DNA of 64,000 bases from Sphingosinicellaceae bacterium. Lineage in GTDB: Bacteria; Pseudomonadota; Alphaproteobacteria; Sphingomonadales; Sphingomonadaceae. Every line of letters begins with the position of its first letter. Position 1 is the stretch's first letter. The position numbers were made by a program, and so were the translations under genes. The stretch is from NCBI GenBank assembly GCA_019285715.1, contig CP079108.1:4231001-4295000 (forward strand), given 5' to 3'. Shown here one piece after another: positions 35,510-45,507 of this stretch. The notes beneath the pieces are model-generated. The model saw nothing but the letters and a program-made list of their open reading frames with translations. It was not told where the DNA came from and made no database searches.

Positions 35510-35917
35510 ATGGTGGTCGATACCTCCGCACTCATCGCCATGCTGCAGCGTGAGGACGGGCACGCTGCGATCGGTGAGGCCCTCGCTGCCGAGAAATTCA
35601 TCCTGCCAGCCCCGGCTCTCGTCGAGTTCTGGCGGGTCGCGCGACGTGGCAATCGCATGCCGGTCGCGCTGATCGACGACTTCCTTGCTGTTATCTTGTC
35701 TACCGGGAGCGTCGCGCCGTTTCTCGAAGACCATGCGCGCGCCGCATCAATCGCGGCTGAACACTATGGCTCCGGCAACGGCAAGGGCGGCCCCCTCAAT
35801 CTCCTCGACCTGATGGTCTATGGCGTCGCCAAGGTCACCAGGCTGCCGATTCTGTTTACGGGCATGGACTTCCCCTCGACCGACGCAGCGCTCCACCCCG
35901 CCAGCCGCGTCGGATGA
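35510..35917 (+). CDS. vapC: VapC-type PIN-domain ribonuclease toxin
   Basis: Mg-dependent endoribonuclease toxin of the PIN family. The first acidic residue is in MVVDTSALIAMLQRE, the second in PAPALVEFWRVARRG, and the later acidic cluster in NGKGGPLNLLDLMVYGVAK, with ILFTGMDF at the end. All conserved acidic positions appear present, so the toxin should be active. ATG 35510 gives the usual N-terminus (135 residues); GTG 35501 or TTG 35495 (TTGA overlap with vapB) are alternatives. The stop overlaps the tsaE start. Confidence 0.88.
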   Translation: MVVDTSALIAMLQREDGHAAIGEALAAEKFILPAPALVEFWRVARRGNRMPVALIDDFLAVILSTGSVAPFLEDHARAASIAAEHYGSGNGKGGPLNLLDLMVYGVAKVTRLPILFTGMDFPSTDAALHPASRVG

Positions 35918-36351
35918 CTGTCGACGAGACGGGCCTTGCCGCCGTCGCCGCCATCCTCGCCCACACGCTCCGCCCCGGCGATATCGTCGCGCTGTCGGGT
36001 GACCTTGGCGCGGGCAAGACCAGCTTCGCACGCGCCGTAATCGCCGCCCTTGGCTGGAGCGGAGAGGTGCCCTCCCCCACGTTCACCTTGGTCCAGCCCT
36101 ATCCGACGACGCCGGAGGTCTGGCACGTCGACCTGTACCGCCTCGACGATCCGGCCGAAGCGGACGCGCTCGGATTGTTCGAGACCGACGCGGTGCTGCT
36201 GATCGAATGGCCCGAGCGGCTGAACGCGCGGCTGCCTGCGGACGCGCTGCGATTGCACCTCGACGGGGCCGGGGAAACGACGCGGCGCTTGACTTGGACG
36301 GTGCCGCCGGGTTGGGAGGGCCGATGGCCGCCACCCCCCGCACGGAGATGA
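35914..36351 (+). CDS. tsaE: tRNA threonylcarbamoyladenosine biosynthesis ATPase TsaE
   Basis: ATPase partner of TsaB-TsaD in making the t6A37 modification of ANN-decoding tRNAs. The 145 residues contain the P-loop GDLGAGKT at 29-36, the switch region PSPTFTLVQPY and the conserved HVDLYRLDDPAEADALGL. It opens a block with amgK, murU, addB and addA in which successive genes overlap. Its 3' end overlaps amgK by 28 bp, and its ATG overlaps the vapC stop. Confidence 0.95.
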   Translation: MTVDETGLAAVAAILAHTLRPGDIVALSGDLGAGKTSFARAVIAALGWSGEVPSPTFTLVQPYPTTPEVWHVDLYRLDDPAEADALGLFETDAVLLIEWPERLNARLPADALRLHLDGAGETTRRLTWTVPPGWEGRWPPPPARR

Positions 36352-37316
36352 CGCCGCCCGCCGCAGCGCCCGCTTTCCTCGCCCGCCACGGCTGGGCCGG
36401 GGCCGAGATCCGGCCACTGGCGGGCGACGCCTCGTTCCGCCGCTATTTCCGCATCCACGACGGCGACCGCACCGCCGTGTTGATGGACGCGCCCCCCGAA
36501 CACGAGGACTCGGCGCCCTTCCTCGCCATCGGCGCACACCTTCGTGAACTCGGGCTGTCGGCCCCCGCTCCGCTCGGCGTCGACCTCGGTGCGGGATTGA
36601 TACTGCTCGAGGATTTTGGCGACGACCGCGTCACGCCGGTCCTCGCCGCCGAGCCGGGGCGCGAGACCGACATCTATGCCCGGGCGATCGACATTCTCGC
36701 CGAGCTTCACCGGCATCCGGCCCCCGCCATCCGGCGCTACGACGTCACCGAGTTGCGCCGCGAGGCGCGGCTGTTCGTCGAATGGTATCTGCCCGCGGCT
36801 GCGCTGAGCGAGGCCCCCGGCTATGACGCAGCCTGGGACAGCGTTTGGCCGCTCGCGCTACCCGAACGCGCGGTGCTCACTTTGCGCGACTATCATGCCG
36901 ACAATCTGATGCTGTTGAATGGCGGCGGGCTCGGCCTGCTCGATTTCCAGGACGCGCTCGCCGGCCACCCCGCCTACGATCTCGTGTCGCTGCTTCAGGA
37001 CGCCCGCCGCGACGTTACCCCGGCCGTCGAGGCGGCGATGCTGGACCGCTACATCGGCGCGGCACGGGTCGCGGACGCCGAGGCTTTCCGCGCCAGCTAC
37101 GAAGTCCTCGGGGCGCAGCGCAACACCAAGATCCTCGGAGTCTTCGCCCGCCTCCGGGACCGCGACGGCAAGGCGAGTTACATCCCGCTGATGCCGCGCG
37201 TTTGGGCCCACCTCGAGCGCAACCTCGCACACCCGGCACTGGCTGCCATCCGCAACTGGTTCGACGCCAACGTGCCCGCAAGTGCCCGCGGCAACGCTCT
37301 GGAGGAAAGCCGATGA
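36324..37316 (+). CDS. amgK: N-acetylmuramate/N-acetylglucosamine kinase AmgK
   Basis: Anomeric sugar kinase of the aminoglycoside-phosphotransferase fold that phosphorylates MurNAc or GlcNAc at C-1 for peptidoglycan recycling. The 330 residues show the APH catalytic loop TLRDYHADNLMLL (Asp as base) and metal-binding LGLLDFQDALAGHPAYDLVSLLQD. ATG 36324 is chosen because GGGAGGG lies just upstream. Its stop overlaps the ATG of murU, and the AmgK-MurU pair is the known fosfomycin-insensitive recycling route. Confidence 0.92.
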   Translation: MAATPRTEMTPPAAAPAFLARHGWAGAEIRPLAGDASFRRYFRIHDGDRTAVLMDAPPEHEDSAPFLAIGAHLRELGLSAPAPLGVDLGAGLILLEDFGDDRVTPVLAAEPGRETDIYARAIDILAELHRHPAPAIRRYDVTELRREARLFVEWYLPAAALSEAPGYDAAWDSVWPLALPERAVLTLRDYHADNLMLLNGGGLGLLDFQDALAGHPAYDLVSLLQDARRDVTPAVEAAMLDRYIGAARVADAEAFRASYEVLGAQRNTKILGVFARLRDRDGKASYIPLMPRVWAHLERNLAHPALAAIRNWFDANVPASARGNALEESR

Positions 37317-38077
37317 GCCGGCGTTTTGCCGCTCCGCTCGCGCTCCGTCCCGAGATCGCGATCACCGTGCCGACAACCGCAATGGTACTCGCGGCGGGCC
37401 TCGGCAAGCGGATGCGGCCGCTGACGACGACGCGCCCGAAGCCGCTGATCGAGGTGGCCGGACGTACCCTGCTCGACCGCGCCCTCGACCATCTCCGCGT
37501 CGCGGGCGTGTCGCGCGCCGTCGTCAACGCGCATTATTTCGCCGACCAGATCGTCTCGCACCTCGCCGGGCAGCCCGCCGGCTTAGACATCCAGCTGTCG
37601 GACGAGCGCGGCCTGCTGCTGGAGACCGGTGGCGGCGTGACCAAGGCGCTGCCGCTGATCGACAGCGACCCGTTCTACGTCGTCAACAGCGACAATCTGT
37701 GGATCGACGGCTCGGTCGACACGCTGCGCCTGCTCGCCCAGCGCTGGGATGCGAGCGAAATGGACGTGCTGCTGCTGCTGGTGCCGCTGGCGCGCGCGAC
37801 GGGCTACGACGGCCGCGGCGATTTCCACATGGACCCCGCAGGCCTGGTCCGGAAGCGTGGCGAGCACCGCGTCGCGCCCTACGTTTTCTCAGGCGTCCAG
37901 CTGCTGTCGAAGCACCTGTTCGAGGGCGAGCCGGTCGAGCCGTTCACGATGTGGCGGGTCTGGGACCGCGCGCTCGCGGCCGGCCGCGTCTACGGCATCG
38001 TCCACCAGGGCCTGTGGTTCCACGTCGGCACCCGGCAAGCCGTCACCGAGACCGAGGCACTGCTTGCCGACAGCTGA
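37313..38077 (+). CDS. murU: N-acetylmuramate alpha-1-phosphate uridylyltransferase MurU
   Basis: Nucleotidyltransferase that turns MurNAc-1-phosphate into UDP-MurNAc, the step after AmgK. The 254 residues carry the signature MVLAAGLGKRMRPLTTTRPK and the substrate Lys in KPLIEVAG. VVNSDNLWIDG follows as metal/UTP site, then GLWFHVGTRQAV at the end. The N-terminus has about 20 extra residues before the signature. The ATG overlaps the amgK stop. The 3' end overlaps the TTG start of addB by 14 bp. Confidence 0.93.
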   Translation: MSRRFAAPLALRPEIAITVPTTAMVLAAGLGKRMRPLTTTRPKPLIEVAGRTLLDRALDHLRVAGVSRAVVNAHYFADQIVSHLAGQPAGLDIQLSDERGLLLETGGGVTKALPLIDSDPFYVVNSDNLWIDGSVDTLRLLAQRWDASEMDVLLLLVPLARATGYDGRGDFHMDPAGLVRKRGEHRVAPYVFSGVQLLSKHLFEGEPVEPFTMWRVWDRALAAGRVYGIVHQGLWFHVGTRQAVTETEALLADS

Positions 38078-41006
38078 GCGCCCCGGGACATCGCCAACGA
38101 CGCGTCCGAGCGTCTTCACCATCGCGCCGCATGTCGCGTTCGTCGATGCGCTAGCGCAGGGGCTCCTCGACCACGCCGCGGGCGACACGCTGGCACTCGC
38201 CCGGGCGCGCGTGTTCCTGCCCAATCGCCGCGCCGTCCGCTCGCTGACCGACGCCTTCGTGCGGCGCTCGGATGGCGGCCTGCTGCTGCCGCGCATGACC
38301 CCCATCGGCGACCTCGACGACGGTGCTCTCGATACCGAAGCCACCGGTCTTGGGCTGCCGAGGCCCTTCGACCCGTGCGAGCGGCGGTTGCGTCTGGCCC
38401 AGTTGGTCCGCCGCGGCAGCATCGCCCGCGGTGACCGGGTGACGGCGGTCGAGGCGCTGCGGCTTGCCGACGCGCTGGCGAGCGCCCTCGATGCGCTGAC
38501 CGCCGAGGAAGTGCCCGCAAATGCGCTCGAGGACCTCGAGCTCGACGGGTTGTCGGAGCATTTCCAGGTGACGCTCGACCACTTCAAGGCGGTGCGGACG
38601 CACTGGCCGGCGGTGCTGGCCGCGACCGGCACGATCGACGCGGTGTCGCGCAACAACGCCACCCTCGATGCGCTCGCCGAGGCGTGGCGGACGGCGCCGC
38701 CCGCCGGGCTGATCGTCGCCGCGGGCATCACCGTCGCGCCGCCGCCACTGGCACGCCTGCTCGGGGTGATCGCGCGGCTGCCGCAGGGCCGCGTCGTCCT
38801 CCCTGGCCTCGACACCGGCATGCCCGACGATGAGTGGGACGCCCTCCGCATCGACGCCGGGGCTGGTGACGAAGCGCACCCGCAGTTCACCCTGAAGCGC
38901 CTACTCGACCGCATGTCGGTCGGGCGCGGCGAGGTCGCCGACTGGCCCGCGACCACCGCCGCCGACGGCCCGGCGCTGCGCAGCCGAGAAGTCGCGCGCG
39001 CCATGAGCCTCGCAGAGTTTACGGGTAGCTGGGGCAAGGGGGTCGAAGCGGAAGCCTTTGCGAATGTCCGGACCGTCGCCGCCAGCACCCCGGACGAGGA
39101 GGCACAGGTCGCCGCACTCGCGCTGCGCCGGGTGCTCGAAACCGAGGGCCGCACCGGCGCGCTGGTCACCCCCGACCGCGGCCTGGCGCGCCGGGTCGCC
39201 ACGCATCTCGCGCGCTGGGGCATCGCGATCGACGATTCGGCGGGGCAGCCGCTCAAGTCGACGCCGCCCGGCACGCTGGTGCTGGCGCTTGCCGAAGCCG
39301 CGGTCGAGCATTTCGCGCCGGTCGCGCTGCTCGCGGTATTGAAACACCCACTGGTCCGGCGCGGCGACGAGCGGCTGGCATGGCTCGACGGCGTCCGCGC
39401 GCTTGACCTCGACCTGCGCGGCATCCGGCCCGCGCCTGGACTTGCGGGCATCACCGCGCGAGTTCGCGAGCGCGACGCCGAGCGCGGTGACAAACGTGCC
39501 GCTCAACTGCCGTGGTGGAGCGATGCCGCTGCGCTCCTCGAACCCTTGGCCGGGGCATTCAGCCACCCGGCCTGCGACCTCGCAACCGTCGTCGGCGTGC
39601 TCCGCGACACCGCCTTCGCGCTGGCGGGCGACGAGCTATGGCGCGGTCCCGCCGGACGCGCGCTCGCCGACATCGTCGCGGCGCTGACCGAGCATGGCGA
39701 GCATCTCGAACCGTTCGAGCCCGCCGATGCACCACCGCTTCTCGCCGCCTTCCTGCGCGACGTGCCGGTCCGCCCGGCCTATAATCGTCACCCGCGGCTG
39801 GCGATCTACGGCACGCTCGAAGCACGTCTCCAGCACGCCGACTTCGTCATCCTCGGCGGCCTCAACGAGGGCGTCTGGCCGGGCACGCTCGCGCCCGATC
39901 CTTGGCTGCCGCCGAAGCTGCGCAGCACGCTCGGCCTTGGCGGCCCGCAGCGCAGCGTCGGCCTTGCGGCACATGATTTTGCGGAGGGCCTTGGCGCCCC
40001 GGAGGTGCTGCTGACCCGCGCGCGCCGCGACGACAGCGCACCGACCGTCGCGTCGCGCTTGTGGCTCAGGCTGGCGGCGCTCGCCGGACCGGCGCTTCGC
40101 GAGGACAACGACCTTCTAGCCTGGGCCCGCGCGCTCGACCGCCCCGCGGAGGTAGTGCCGTCCGCACGCCCGGCCCCGGCGCCTCTCGCAGTCCTGCGCC
40201 CGCGCCGCATCTCGGTCACCGGGGCCGAACGGCTGCGCGCAGATCCGTTCAGCTTCTACGCGGGCCAGATGCTCAGGCTGCGCGCGCTGTCGCCGCTCGA
40301 CGAGGACCCGAGCGCCGCCGAGCGCGGCATCGACCTCCACGGCGTACTGGAGCGCTGGACCAAGACTGGCGGCGACCTGCAGGCGATTGCGGCGGACATG
40401 CTGGACGGCAAATGGGCCGCACACCCGCTGATGCGCGCCTTGTGGGCGCCGCGCGTCCGCCGCGCGCTCGACTGGGTGATCGGCGAAAGCAACGAGTGGG
40501 AGGGTGCCGGCTGGGAGTCCCTACAAGCCGAGGCCAAGGCGCGGCTCGAACTCGCCAGCGGCATCGTCGTCGACGGGCGCGCCGACCGGGTCGACCGTGA
40601 CGACGGCGGCAACCTCGCGATCATCGACTACAAGACCGGCACGGTGCCGACCCATGCGCAGGTCGAGGGTGGCTTCGCGCTGCAGATGGGCCTGCTCGCG
40701 TGGATGGCCGGGCGGGGCGCGTTCGAGGGCGTGCCCGGCGCACCAGTGACGGCCTTGCGCTACTGGAAGCTCGGCGGCGGCAAGGACCCCGGCAAGGCGA
40801 CCAATCCGTTGCTCCACCGCAAGGACGAAACGCCGGTCGACGACCATGTCGCCGCGACCCTGTGGCAGTTCGAGCAGCTCTGCACAGACTTCCTGCTCGG
40901 CACCAAGCCCTTCACCGCCAAGCTCCACCCCGACCACGCGGCGCGCTACAGCGACTTCGACCACCTCGCGCGGGTTGCCGAATGGCAGGCCCGGCCGGAA
41001 CAATGA
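38064..41006 (+). CDS. addB: Double-strand break repair protein AddB
   Basis: Helicase-like subunit of the AddAB helicase-nuclease that processes DNA ends for RecA, alphaproteobacterial type. From TTG 38064 the product has 980 residues. There is no ATG or GTG that would keep the conserved N-terminus (FTIAPHVAFVDALAQGLL), so TTG is the likely start. The C-terminal nuclease domain has ADRVDRDDGGNLAIIDYKTGTVPTHAQV, with the catalytic Asp and Lys in IIDYKTG. It overlaps addA by 4 bp. Confidence 0.92.
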   Translation: MPTAERPGTSPTTRPSVFTIAPHVAFVDALAQGLLDHAAGDTLALARARVFLPNRRAVRSLTDAFVRRSDGGLLLPRMTPIGDLDDGALDTEATGLGLPRPFDPCERRLRLAQLVRRGSIARGDRVTAVEALRLADALASALDALTAEEVPANALEDLELDGLSEHFQVTLDHFKAVRTHWPAVLAATGTIDAVSRNNATLDALAEAWRTAPPAGLIVAAGITVAPPPLARLLGVIARLPQGRVVLPGLDTGMPDDEWDALRIDAGAGDEAHPQFTLKRLLDRMSVGRGEVADWPATTAADGPALRSREVARAMSLAEFTGSWGKGVEAEAFANVRTVAASTPDEEAQVAALALRRVLETEGRTGALVTPDRGLARRVATHLARWGIAIDDSAGQPLKSTPPGTLVLALAEAAVEHFAPVALLAVLKHPLVRRGDERLAWLDGVRALDLDLRGIRPAPGLAGITARVRERDAERGDKRAAQLPWWSDAAALLEPLAGAFSHPACDLATVVGVLRDTAFALAGDELWRGPAGRALADIVAALTEHGEHLEPFEPADAPPLLAAFLRDVPVRPAYNRHPRLAIYGTLEARLQHADFVILGGLNEGVWPGTLAPDPWLPPKLRSTLGLGGPQRSVGLAAHDFAEGLGAPEVLLTRARRDDSAPTVASRLWLRLAALAGPALREDNDLLAWARALDRPAEVVPSARPAPAPLAVLRPRRISVTGAERLRADPFSFYAGQMLRLRALSPLDEDPSAAERGIDLHGVLERWTKTGGDLQAIAADMLDGKWAAHPLMRALWAPRVRRALDWVIGESNEWEGAGWESLQAEAKARLELASGIVVDGRADRVDRDDGGNLAIIDYKTGTVPTHAQVEGGFALQMGLLAWMAGRGAFEGVPGAPVTALRYWKLGGGKDPGKATNPLLHRKDETPVDDHVAATLWQFEQLCTDFLLGTKPFTAKLHPDHAARYSDFDHLARVAEWQARPEQ

Positions 41007-44000
41007 AGCCCCTCCACGACCTCCGCGCCGAACAGGCGAACGCGGCGACTCCCGCCGACAATGCCTGGGTGTCGGCCTCGGCGGGAACCGGCAAGACCCA
41101 GGTGCTGAGCGCCCGCGTGCTGCGGCTGCTGCTCGGCGGCGCGGCGCCCGACCGCATCCTGTGCCTGACCTTCACCAAGGCGGGCGCGGCGGAAATGCAG
41201 GCGCGGGTGTTCGATCGGCTCGCGCACTGGGTCCGGGCGAGCGACGACGAACTGCGCTCCGATCTCGATGCGATACGTGCCGACAGCGGCCCCGAAGCGC
41301 TGGCGCATGCCCGCACGTTGTTCGCGCACACGCTCGATTCGCGGGGCGGCCTGCGCGTCCAGACTCTCCACGCCTACGCCCAGTCGCTGCTCGCCGCCTT
41401 CCCGGTCGAGGCGGGGATTGCCCCCGGTTTCGAGGCGCTGGCGGACCGCGACGCGCAGGCCCTCAGGGGGCGCATCCTGACCGAGAGCATCGAGGCGGCG
41501 GCGGCCGAGCACGACACGCGCTTCCTCGACGACGTCGGCGCGATCAGCATCGCGCGCGGCGAAGGGGCGCTCGACAAGCTCGCGACCGTGCTGATCGGCT
41601 ACACCGGGCCGATTGCCGACATGGGCGACCCCCGCAGCTTCGAGGTCCGCCTGCGCCGCGCCTTCGGGCTGCCGGGCGAGGGGACGCGCGACGAGGTGCT
41701 GGCGGCCGCCATCGCCCGGCTCGACCACGAGGGCCTCAGGGAACTGGCCGAACACCTGCTCACCGGGCCGTCGACCTTCGCGGTCCGCGGCGACAATCTG
41801 TTGTGCTGGCTCGGTTACGCACCGCCGGCGCAGACCGCCCAGCTGACCATGCTGTGCCACGTCTTCCACAAGAAGACCGTCGACGAGCGGATGGTGGCGC
41901 TGGTCCACGGCGGCAAGAAAGCCGACGCCTTCATGGTCGAGCTGGCGGACGAGCTGTGCCTGTCGATCGACGCGCTCGTCGAACTGCGCCGGATGCTCGA
42001 TGCAGTCGACAACGCCGCGCGCCACCTGCGCGTCGGCGCACGGCTGTGCGCCGCCTACAACGCCCACAAGCGCCGCGCCGGGGTCATCGACTACAACGAC
42101 ATGATCGCGCTGGCAGCGGAACTGCTGGCGCGGCCGGGCATGGGCGAGTGGGTCCGCTACAAGCTCGACGCGCGCATCGACCATCTGCTCGTCGACGAGG
42201 CGCAGGACACCAACCCGTCGCAGTGGCGCATCGTCGGGGCGCTGACCGACGAGTTCTTCGACGGCCAGGGCGCGCGCGACGTCCAGCGGACGCTGTTTGT
42301 CGTCGGCGACTTCAAGCAGGCGATCTTCAGCTTCCAGGGCTCCGACCCCAAGCTGTTCGACGAGCAGCAACAGGCCTTCCGCCAGAAGGTCGGCGACGCA
42401 CTGCTGGGGTGGCGCGACGTCGACCTCGCCGAATCCTTCCGTTCCGTGCCGGCGGTGCTGGAGGTCGTCGACACGGTCGTCGGCCAGCTTGGTTTCGCAG
42501 CGCTCGGGCTGGCGAAGGCCCCGCCGAGCCACGTTCCGGCGCGCACGGCGCTCCCCGGTGCAGTTACCCTGTGGCCGCCGCTAACCGGCGAGGGTGACCC
42601 CGAGGAGGACGAGCGCGCGTGGCTGCCGTCGGGGCAGATCCAGATGGCGCACCAGTTGGCGCGGCAGATCGCGGCGTGGCTCAAGCCCGAGACCGCGCTC
42701 CGCCTGCCGGCACGAGACCGCAACGTCCGACCCGAGGATATCCTCGTGCTGGTCCGCAACCGCGGCGAGTTCGTCCAGCCGCTGGTCGCAGCGCTGCACC
42801 AGTTCGGGGTCCCCGTCGCCGGGGCCGACCGCCTCCGCCTGACCGAGCCGCTGGCGGTGCAGGATTGCCTCGCGCTGATCCGCTTCGTCCTCCAGCCGGG
42901 CGACGACCTGACCTGCGCGACCCTGCTGACCTCGCCGTTCATCGGCCTCGACCACGACGCGCTGTTCGAACTCGCGCACAACCGCAAGGGCAGCCTGTCG
43001 GCGCAAGTGCAGGCGGCGGGCGGCCCGGCGCACGAATGGCTGGCGGCGGTGCTCGGCCTCGCCGACTTCAGCGCGCCGTACGAGTTCCTGGCGACAATCC
43101 TGTCGGGCGACCTCGGCGGCGGGGCGAAACTGCTGGCCCGGCTCGGCGAGGAAGCCCGCGAGGCCGTGCAGGCAGTACTGGCGCAGGCGCTGGCATTCGA
43201 GGTCGCCAACGCACCGACCTTGCAGGGCTTTCTCGCGTGGATGGAGGGGCAGGCGACCGACATCAAGCGCGATCCCGACGCGCCGCTCGATGCGGTGCGG
43301 ATCATGACCGTCCACGGCGCCAAGGGGCTGCAGGCGCCGGTGGTGATCCTGGCGGACGCAGCGCGCGGCGAGGGGCGGCCCGACGACCACGTCCTGATCG
43401 ACTTCGGCCACGGCCCGGTGCCGGTCTTCCACGGCGGTGCCTCGGGCCGGGTCGGGCCAATCGCGGAGGCTGCGGACTACGCCGAGGCGCGGGCGCTCGA
43501 GGAACATTGGCGGCTGCTGTACGTCGCGCTGACCCGCGCCGAGGACCTGCTGTTCGTCGGCGGCGCGCTGCCCCGGCCACGCGGCGACAAGCCCGTCGAA
43601 GTCCCCGAAAACAGCTGGCACGGCGCGGTCGAAGCGGCGCTCGCGGACCTCGACGCAGTCGCTGAGCCCGTCGACATCTGGGGGAGCGCGCTGGTCTACC
43701 GCTCGCACGAGGACGGCGACGCGCAGCCGGATGCGAAGCCAGATGCCGCGCCCGCACCGCCCGAACCGCCGGCCTGGGCGCGGACGATGGCCCCGGCCGA
43801 AGCCCAGCCGCCGCGGCCGCTGAGCCCGTCCGCGATTGCCGCCGATGACATCGCGAGCCCACCGCCGACGCCGGCGATGCAGCGCGCCGCGCGCCGGGGC
43901 AGCCTGCTCCATGCGCTGTTCGAGCGCCTGCCGCAGGTCGCGGTGGCCGAGCGCGAGGCCGTTGCCGAACGCTGGCTCGGCACCCATGCGCCGGAATTCG

Positions 44001-44431
44001 ACGCCGGCGAGCGCGCCGCCCTCGCCGCGACCGCGCTCGGCATCGTCGGCGACTCGCGCTTTGCCGCGCTGTTCGGACCGGATGCGCTCGCCGAAGCCCC
44101 GATCGCGGCGGTGATCGAGGGTGTCGTCGTCGCGGGCACCGTCGACCGGCTGCTGGTCGAGGCCGGGCGCGTTCAGCTGGTCGATTTCAAGACCGGGTCG
44201 CGGGTGCCGTCGGGACCGGATACGGTCGAGCCCTATCATCTCAAGCAGATGGCGGCGTACGTCGCCGCGCTGCAGGTCGTGTTCCCGGGCCGGCGCATCG
44301 AGGCGGGGCTGCTCTACACGCACGACGCGACGCTGATCGAGCTGCCGGCTGCTCTGCTCGAGACGCATCGCCCGCGACTGGGACCGCGACTTGGGGCACC
44401 CAAAGAAACGCTTGGGGTCGCCCCGCGTTGA
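41003..44431 (+). CDS. addA: Double-strand break repair helicase AddA
   Basis: UvrD-type helicase plus RecB-type nuclease, partner of AddB, 1142 residues. Helicase motif I is [21 protein letters not shown] near residues 26-46, motif II is [14 protein letters not shown], motif III is [18 protein letters not shown], and motif VI is [20 protein letters not shown]. The C-terminal nuclease motif is [18 protein letters not shown] 41003 overlaps the addB stop. All motifs are intact, so the complex should be functional. Confidence 0.97.
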   Translation: MKPLHDLRAEQANAATPADNAWVSASAGTGKTQVLSARVLRLLLGGAAPDRILCLTFTKAGAAEMQARVFDRLAHWVRASDDELRSDLDAIRADSGPEALAHARTLFAHTLDSRGGLRVQTLHAYAQSLLAAFPVEAGIAPGFEALADRDAQALRGRILTESIEAAAAEHDTRFLDDVGAISIARGEGALDKLATVLIGYTGPIADMGDPRSFEVRLRRAFGLPGEGTRDEVLAAAIARLDHEGLRELAEHLLTGPSTFAVRGDNLLCWLGYAPPAQTAQLTMLCHVFHKKTVDERMVALVHGGKKADAFMVELADELCLSIDALVELRRMLDAVDNAARHLRVGARLCAAYNAHKRRAGVIDYNDMIALAAELLARPGMGEWVRYKLDARIDHLLVDEAQDTNPSQWRIVGALTDEFFDGQGARDVQRTLFVVGDFKQAIFSFQGSDPKLFDEQQQAFRQKVGDALLGWRDVDLAESFRSVPAVLEVVDTVVGQLGFAALGLAKAPPSHVPARTALPGAVTLWPPLTGEGDPEEDERAWLPSGQIQMAHQLARQIAAWLKPETALRLPARDRNVRPEDILVLVRNRGEFVQPLVAALHQFGVPVAGADRLRLTEPLAVQDCLALIRFVLQPGDDLTCATLLTSPFIGLDHDALFELAHNRKGSLSAQVQAAGGPAHEWLAAVLGLADFSAPYEFLATILSGDLGGGAKLLARLGEEAREAVQAVLAQALAFEVANAPTLQGFLAWMEGQATDIKRDPDAPLDAVRIMTVHGAKGLQAPVVILADAARGEGRPDDHVLIDFGHGPVPVFHGGASGRVGPIAEAADYAEARALEEHWRLLYVALTRAEDLLFVGGALPRPRGDKPVEVPENSWHGAVEAALADLDAVAEPVDIWGSALVYRSHEDGDAQPDAKPDAAPAPPEPPAWARTMAPAEAQPPRPLSPSAIAADDIASPPPTPAMQRAARRGSLLHALFERLPQVAVAEREAVAERWLGTHAPEFDAGERAALAATALGIVGDSRFAALFGPDALAEAPIAAVIEGVVVAGTVDRLLVEAGRVQLVDFKTGSRVPSGPDTVEPYHLKQMAAYVAALQVVFPGRRIEAGLLYTHDATLIELPAALLETHRPRLGPRLGAPKETLGVAPR

Positions 44432-44486
44432 TCACCCGACAGCCTGCGCCTATCTCGGACAGGTAATACCCTACAGGAGCGCCATC

Positions 44487-44807
44487 ATGGCCACCAAGCA
44501 CGTCACCGACGCCTCGTTCCACACCGACGTGATCAGCGCCGAGCGCCCGGTCCTCGTCGACTTCTGGGCGGAGTGGTGCGGCCCCTGCCGCCAGATCGGC
44601 CCGGCGCTCGAGGAACTGAACGACGAGCTGTCGGGCGTCGACATCGTCAAGATCAACATCGACGAGAACCCCGATGCGCCGACCCGCTACGGTGTCCGCG
44701 GCATCCCGACGATGATCCTGTTCAAGAACGGCGAGATCGCCGCGACCGCCGTCGGCGCGCGCCCGAAGTCGGCGATCAAGGCCTGGCTCGAGGGCGAGCT
44801 GGCTTAA
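44487..44807 (+). CDS. trxA: Thioredoxin 1
   Basis: Cytoplasmic thiol-disulfide reductant, 106 residues. The active site WCGPC is at residues 30-34 in [22 protein letters not shown], and the cis-Pro loop is [13 protein letters not shown]. The ATG at 44487 has CAGGAGCG at ribosome-binding distance; the frame extends upstream without conservation. It lies about 55 bp behind addA and is followed by a palindromic repeat. Confidence 0.97.
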   Translation: MATKHVTDASFHTDVISAERPVLVDFWAEWCGPCRQIGPALEELNDELSGVDIVKINIDENPDAPTRYGVRGIPTMILFKNGEIAATAVGARPKSAIKAWLEGELA

Positions 44808-44820
44808 GCACCCTAACTTT

Positions 44821-44892
44821 CGTCATTCCGGCGAACGCCGGGACCCATCACCTGAGTTTGGGGGATGGGTCCCGGCGTTCGCCGGGATGACG
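44821..44892. repeat. Palindromic intergenic repeat (REP-like), copy 2
   Basis: Arms at 44821-44849 and 44864-44892 are perfect inverted copies over 29 bases (CGTCATTCCGGCGAACGCCG onward) with a 14-base loop. It separates the convergent trxA and the J-domain gene, where it can act as a terminator in both directions. Confidence 0.85.
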
Positions 44893-44937
44893 CGCGTTGC
44901 GGGCGAGCGAGCGATCAGCTCGCAGCGCTCTCGGTCC

Positions 44938-45492
44938 TCAGCTCGGGGGACCGCTGGCCGCCGCCGCCACCCGCGCATCCTCGGCCGCGTTCAGCACCAC
45001 ATACGCCGCCTGGATCGCCTGGAAGCGCTTCGCCGCGTCCGCGTCGCCCGGCTTGATGTCGGGGTGGTTGGCCTTGGCCAGCCGGCGATAGGCCGCCTTG
45101 ACCGCGGCCATGTCGGCTTCGTCGTCGAGTTCGAGCGCGGTCAGGGCGTCGCGCTCGCCCCGGCTGCGGCGCCCGTCACCGGGCCCCGCCCACGACCAGT
45201 GCGAGGCGCGCTTGAACTGGGTCTCGCCGTCCGCATCGGCCTCGCGCGCCGCGGCTTCCTCGGCGCTCAGTCCTTCGAAGTAGTTCCAGCCGCTGTTGTA
45301 TTCGGCGGCGTGGCGCTCGCAGAAATACCAGCGCTCGGGGCGGTTCGGGGCCTTGGGCGCGGGGCGGTCGCCGGGCTGCTCGCAGCCGTCGCGGTCACAG
45401 GTCCGCACCGTCGCCGGTGCACTGCCGCCGGCGCCGTAGTCGCGCCAGCGGGGAAAGCCCCAGTCGAGATTGCGTTTGGCCTTGGTCACCAT
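44938..45492 (-). CDS. J-domain protein (DnaJ-like), C-terminal J domain
   Basis: A 184-residue protein whose last 70 residues form a J domain: LELDDEADMAAVKAAYRRLAKANHPDIKPGD, with the HPD motif that stimulates DnaK, then AAKRFQAIQAAYVVL. The N-terminal half has a possible zinc site (CDRDGCEQPG and YFCERHAAEYN). This arrangement is common among small alphaproteobacterial DnaJ-like proteins. Its client is unknown. The start at 45492 opens with MVTKAKRNLDWGFPRWRDYG. Confidence 0.9.
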   Translation of the reverse strand: MVTKAKRNLDWGFPRWRDYGAGGSAPATVRTCDRDGCEQPGDRPAPKAPNRPERWYFCERHAAEYNSGWNYFEGLSAEEAAAREADADGETQFKRASHWSWAGPGDGRRSRGERDALTALELDDEADMAAVKAAYRRLAKANHPDIKPGDADAAKRFQAIQAAYVVLNAAEDARVAAAASGPPS

Positions 45493-45507
45493 GACAACAT
45501 AGGGCCC

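Noticed and set aside
37749-38063. Extension of addB upstream of TTG 38064
   Set aside because: It overlaps murU out of frame and encodes low-complexity Arg/Ser sequence, while conserved AddB sequence begins after 38064.
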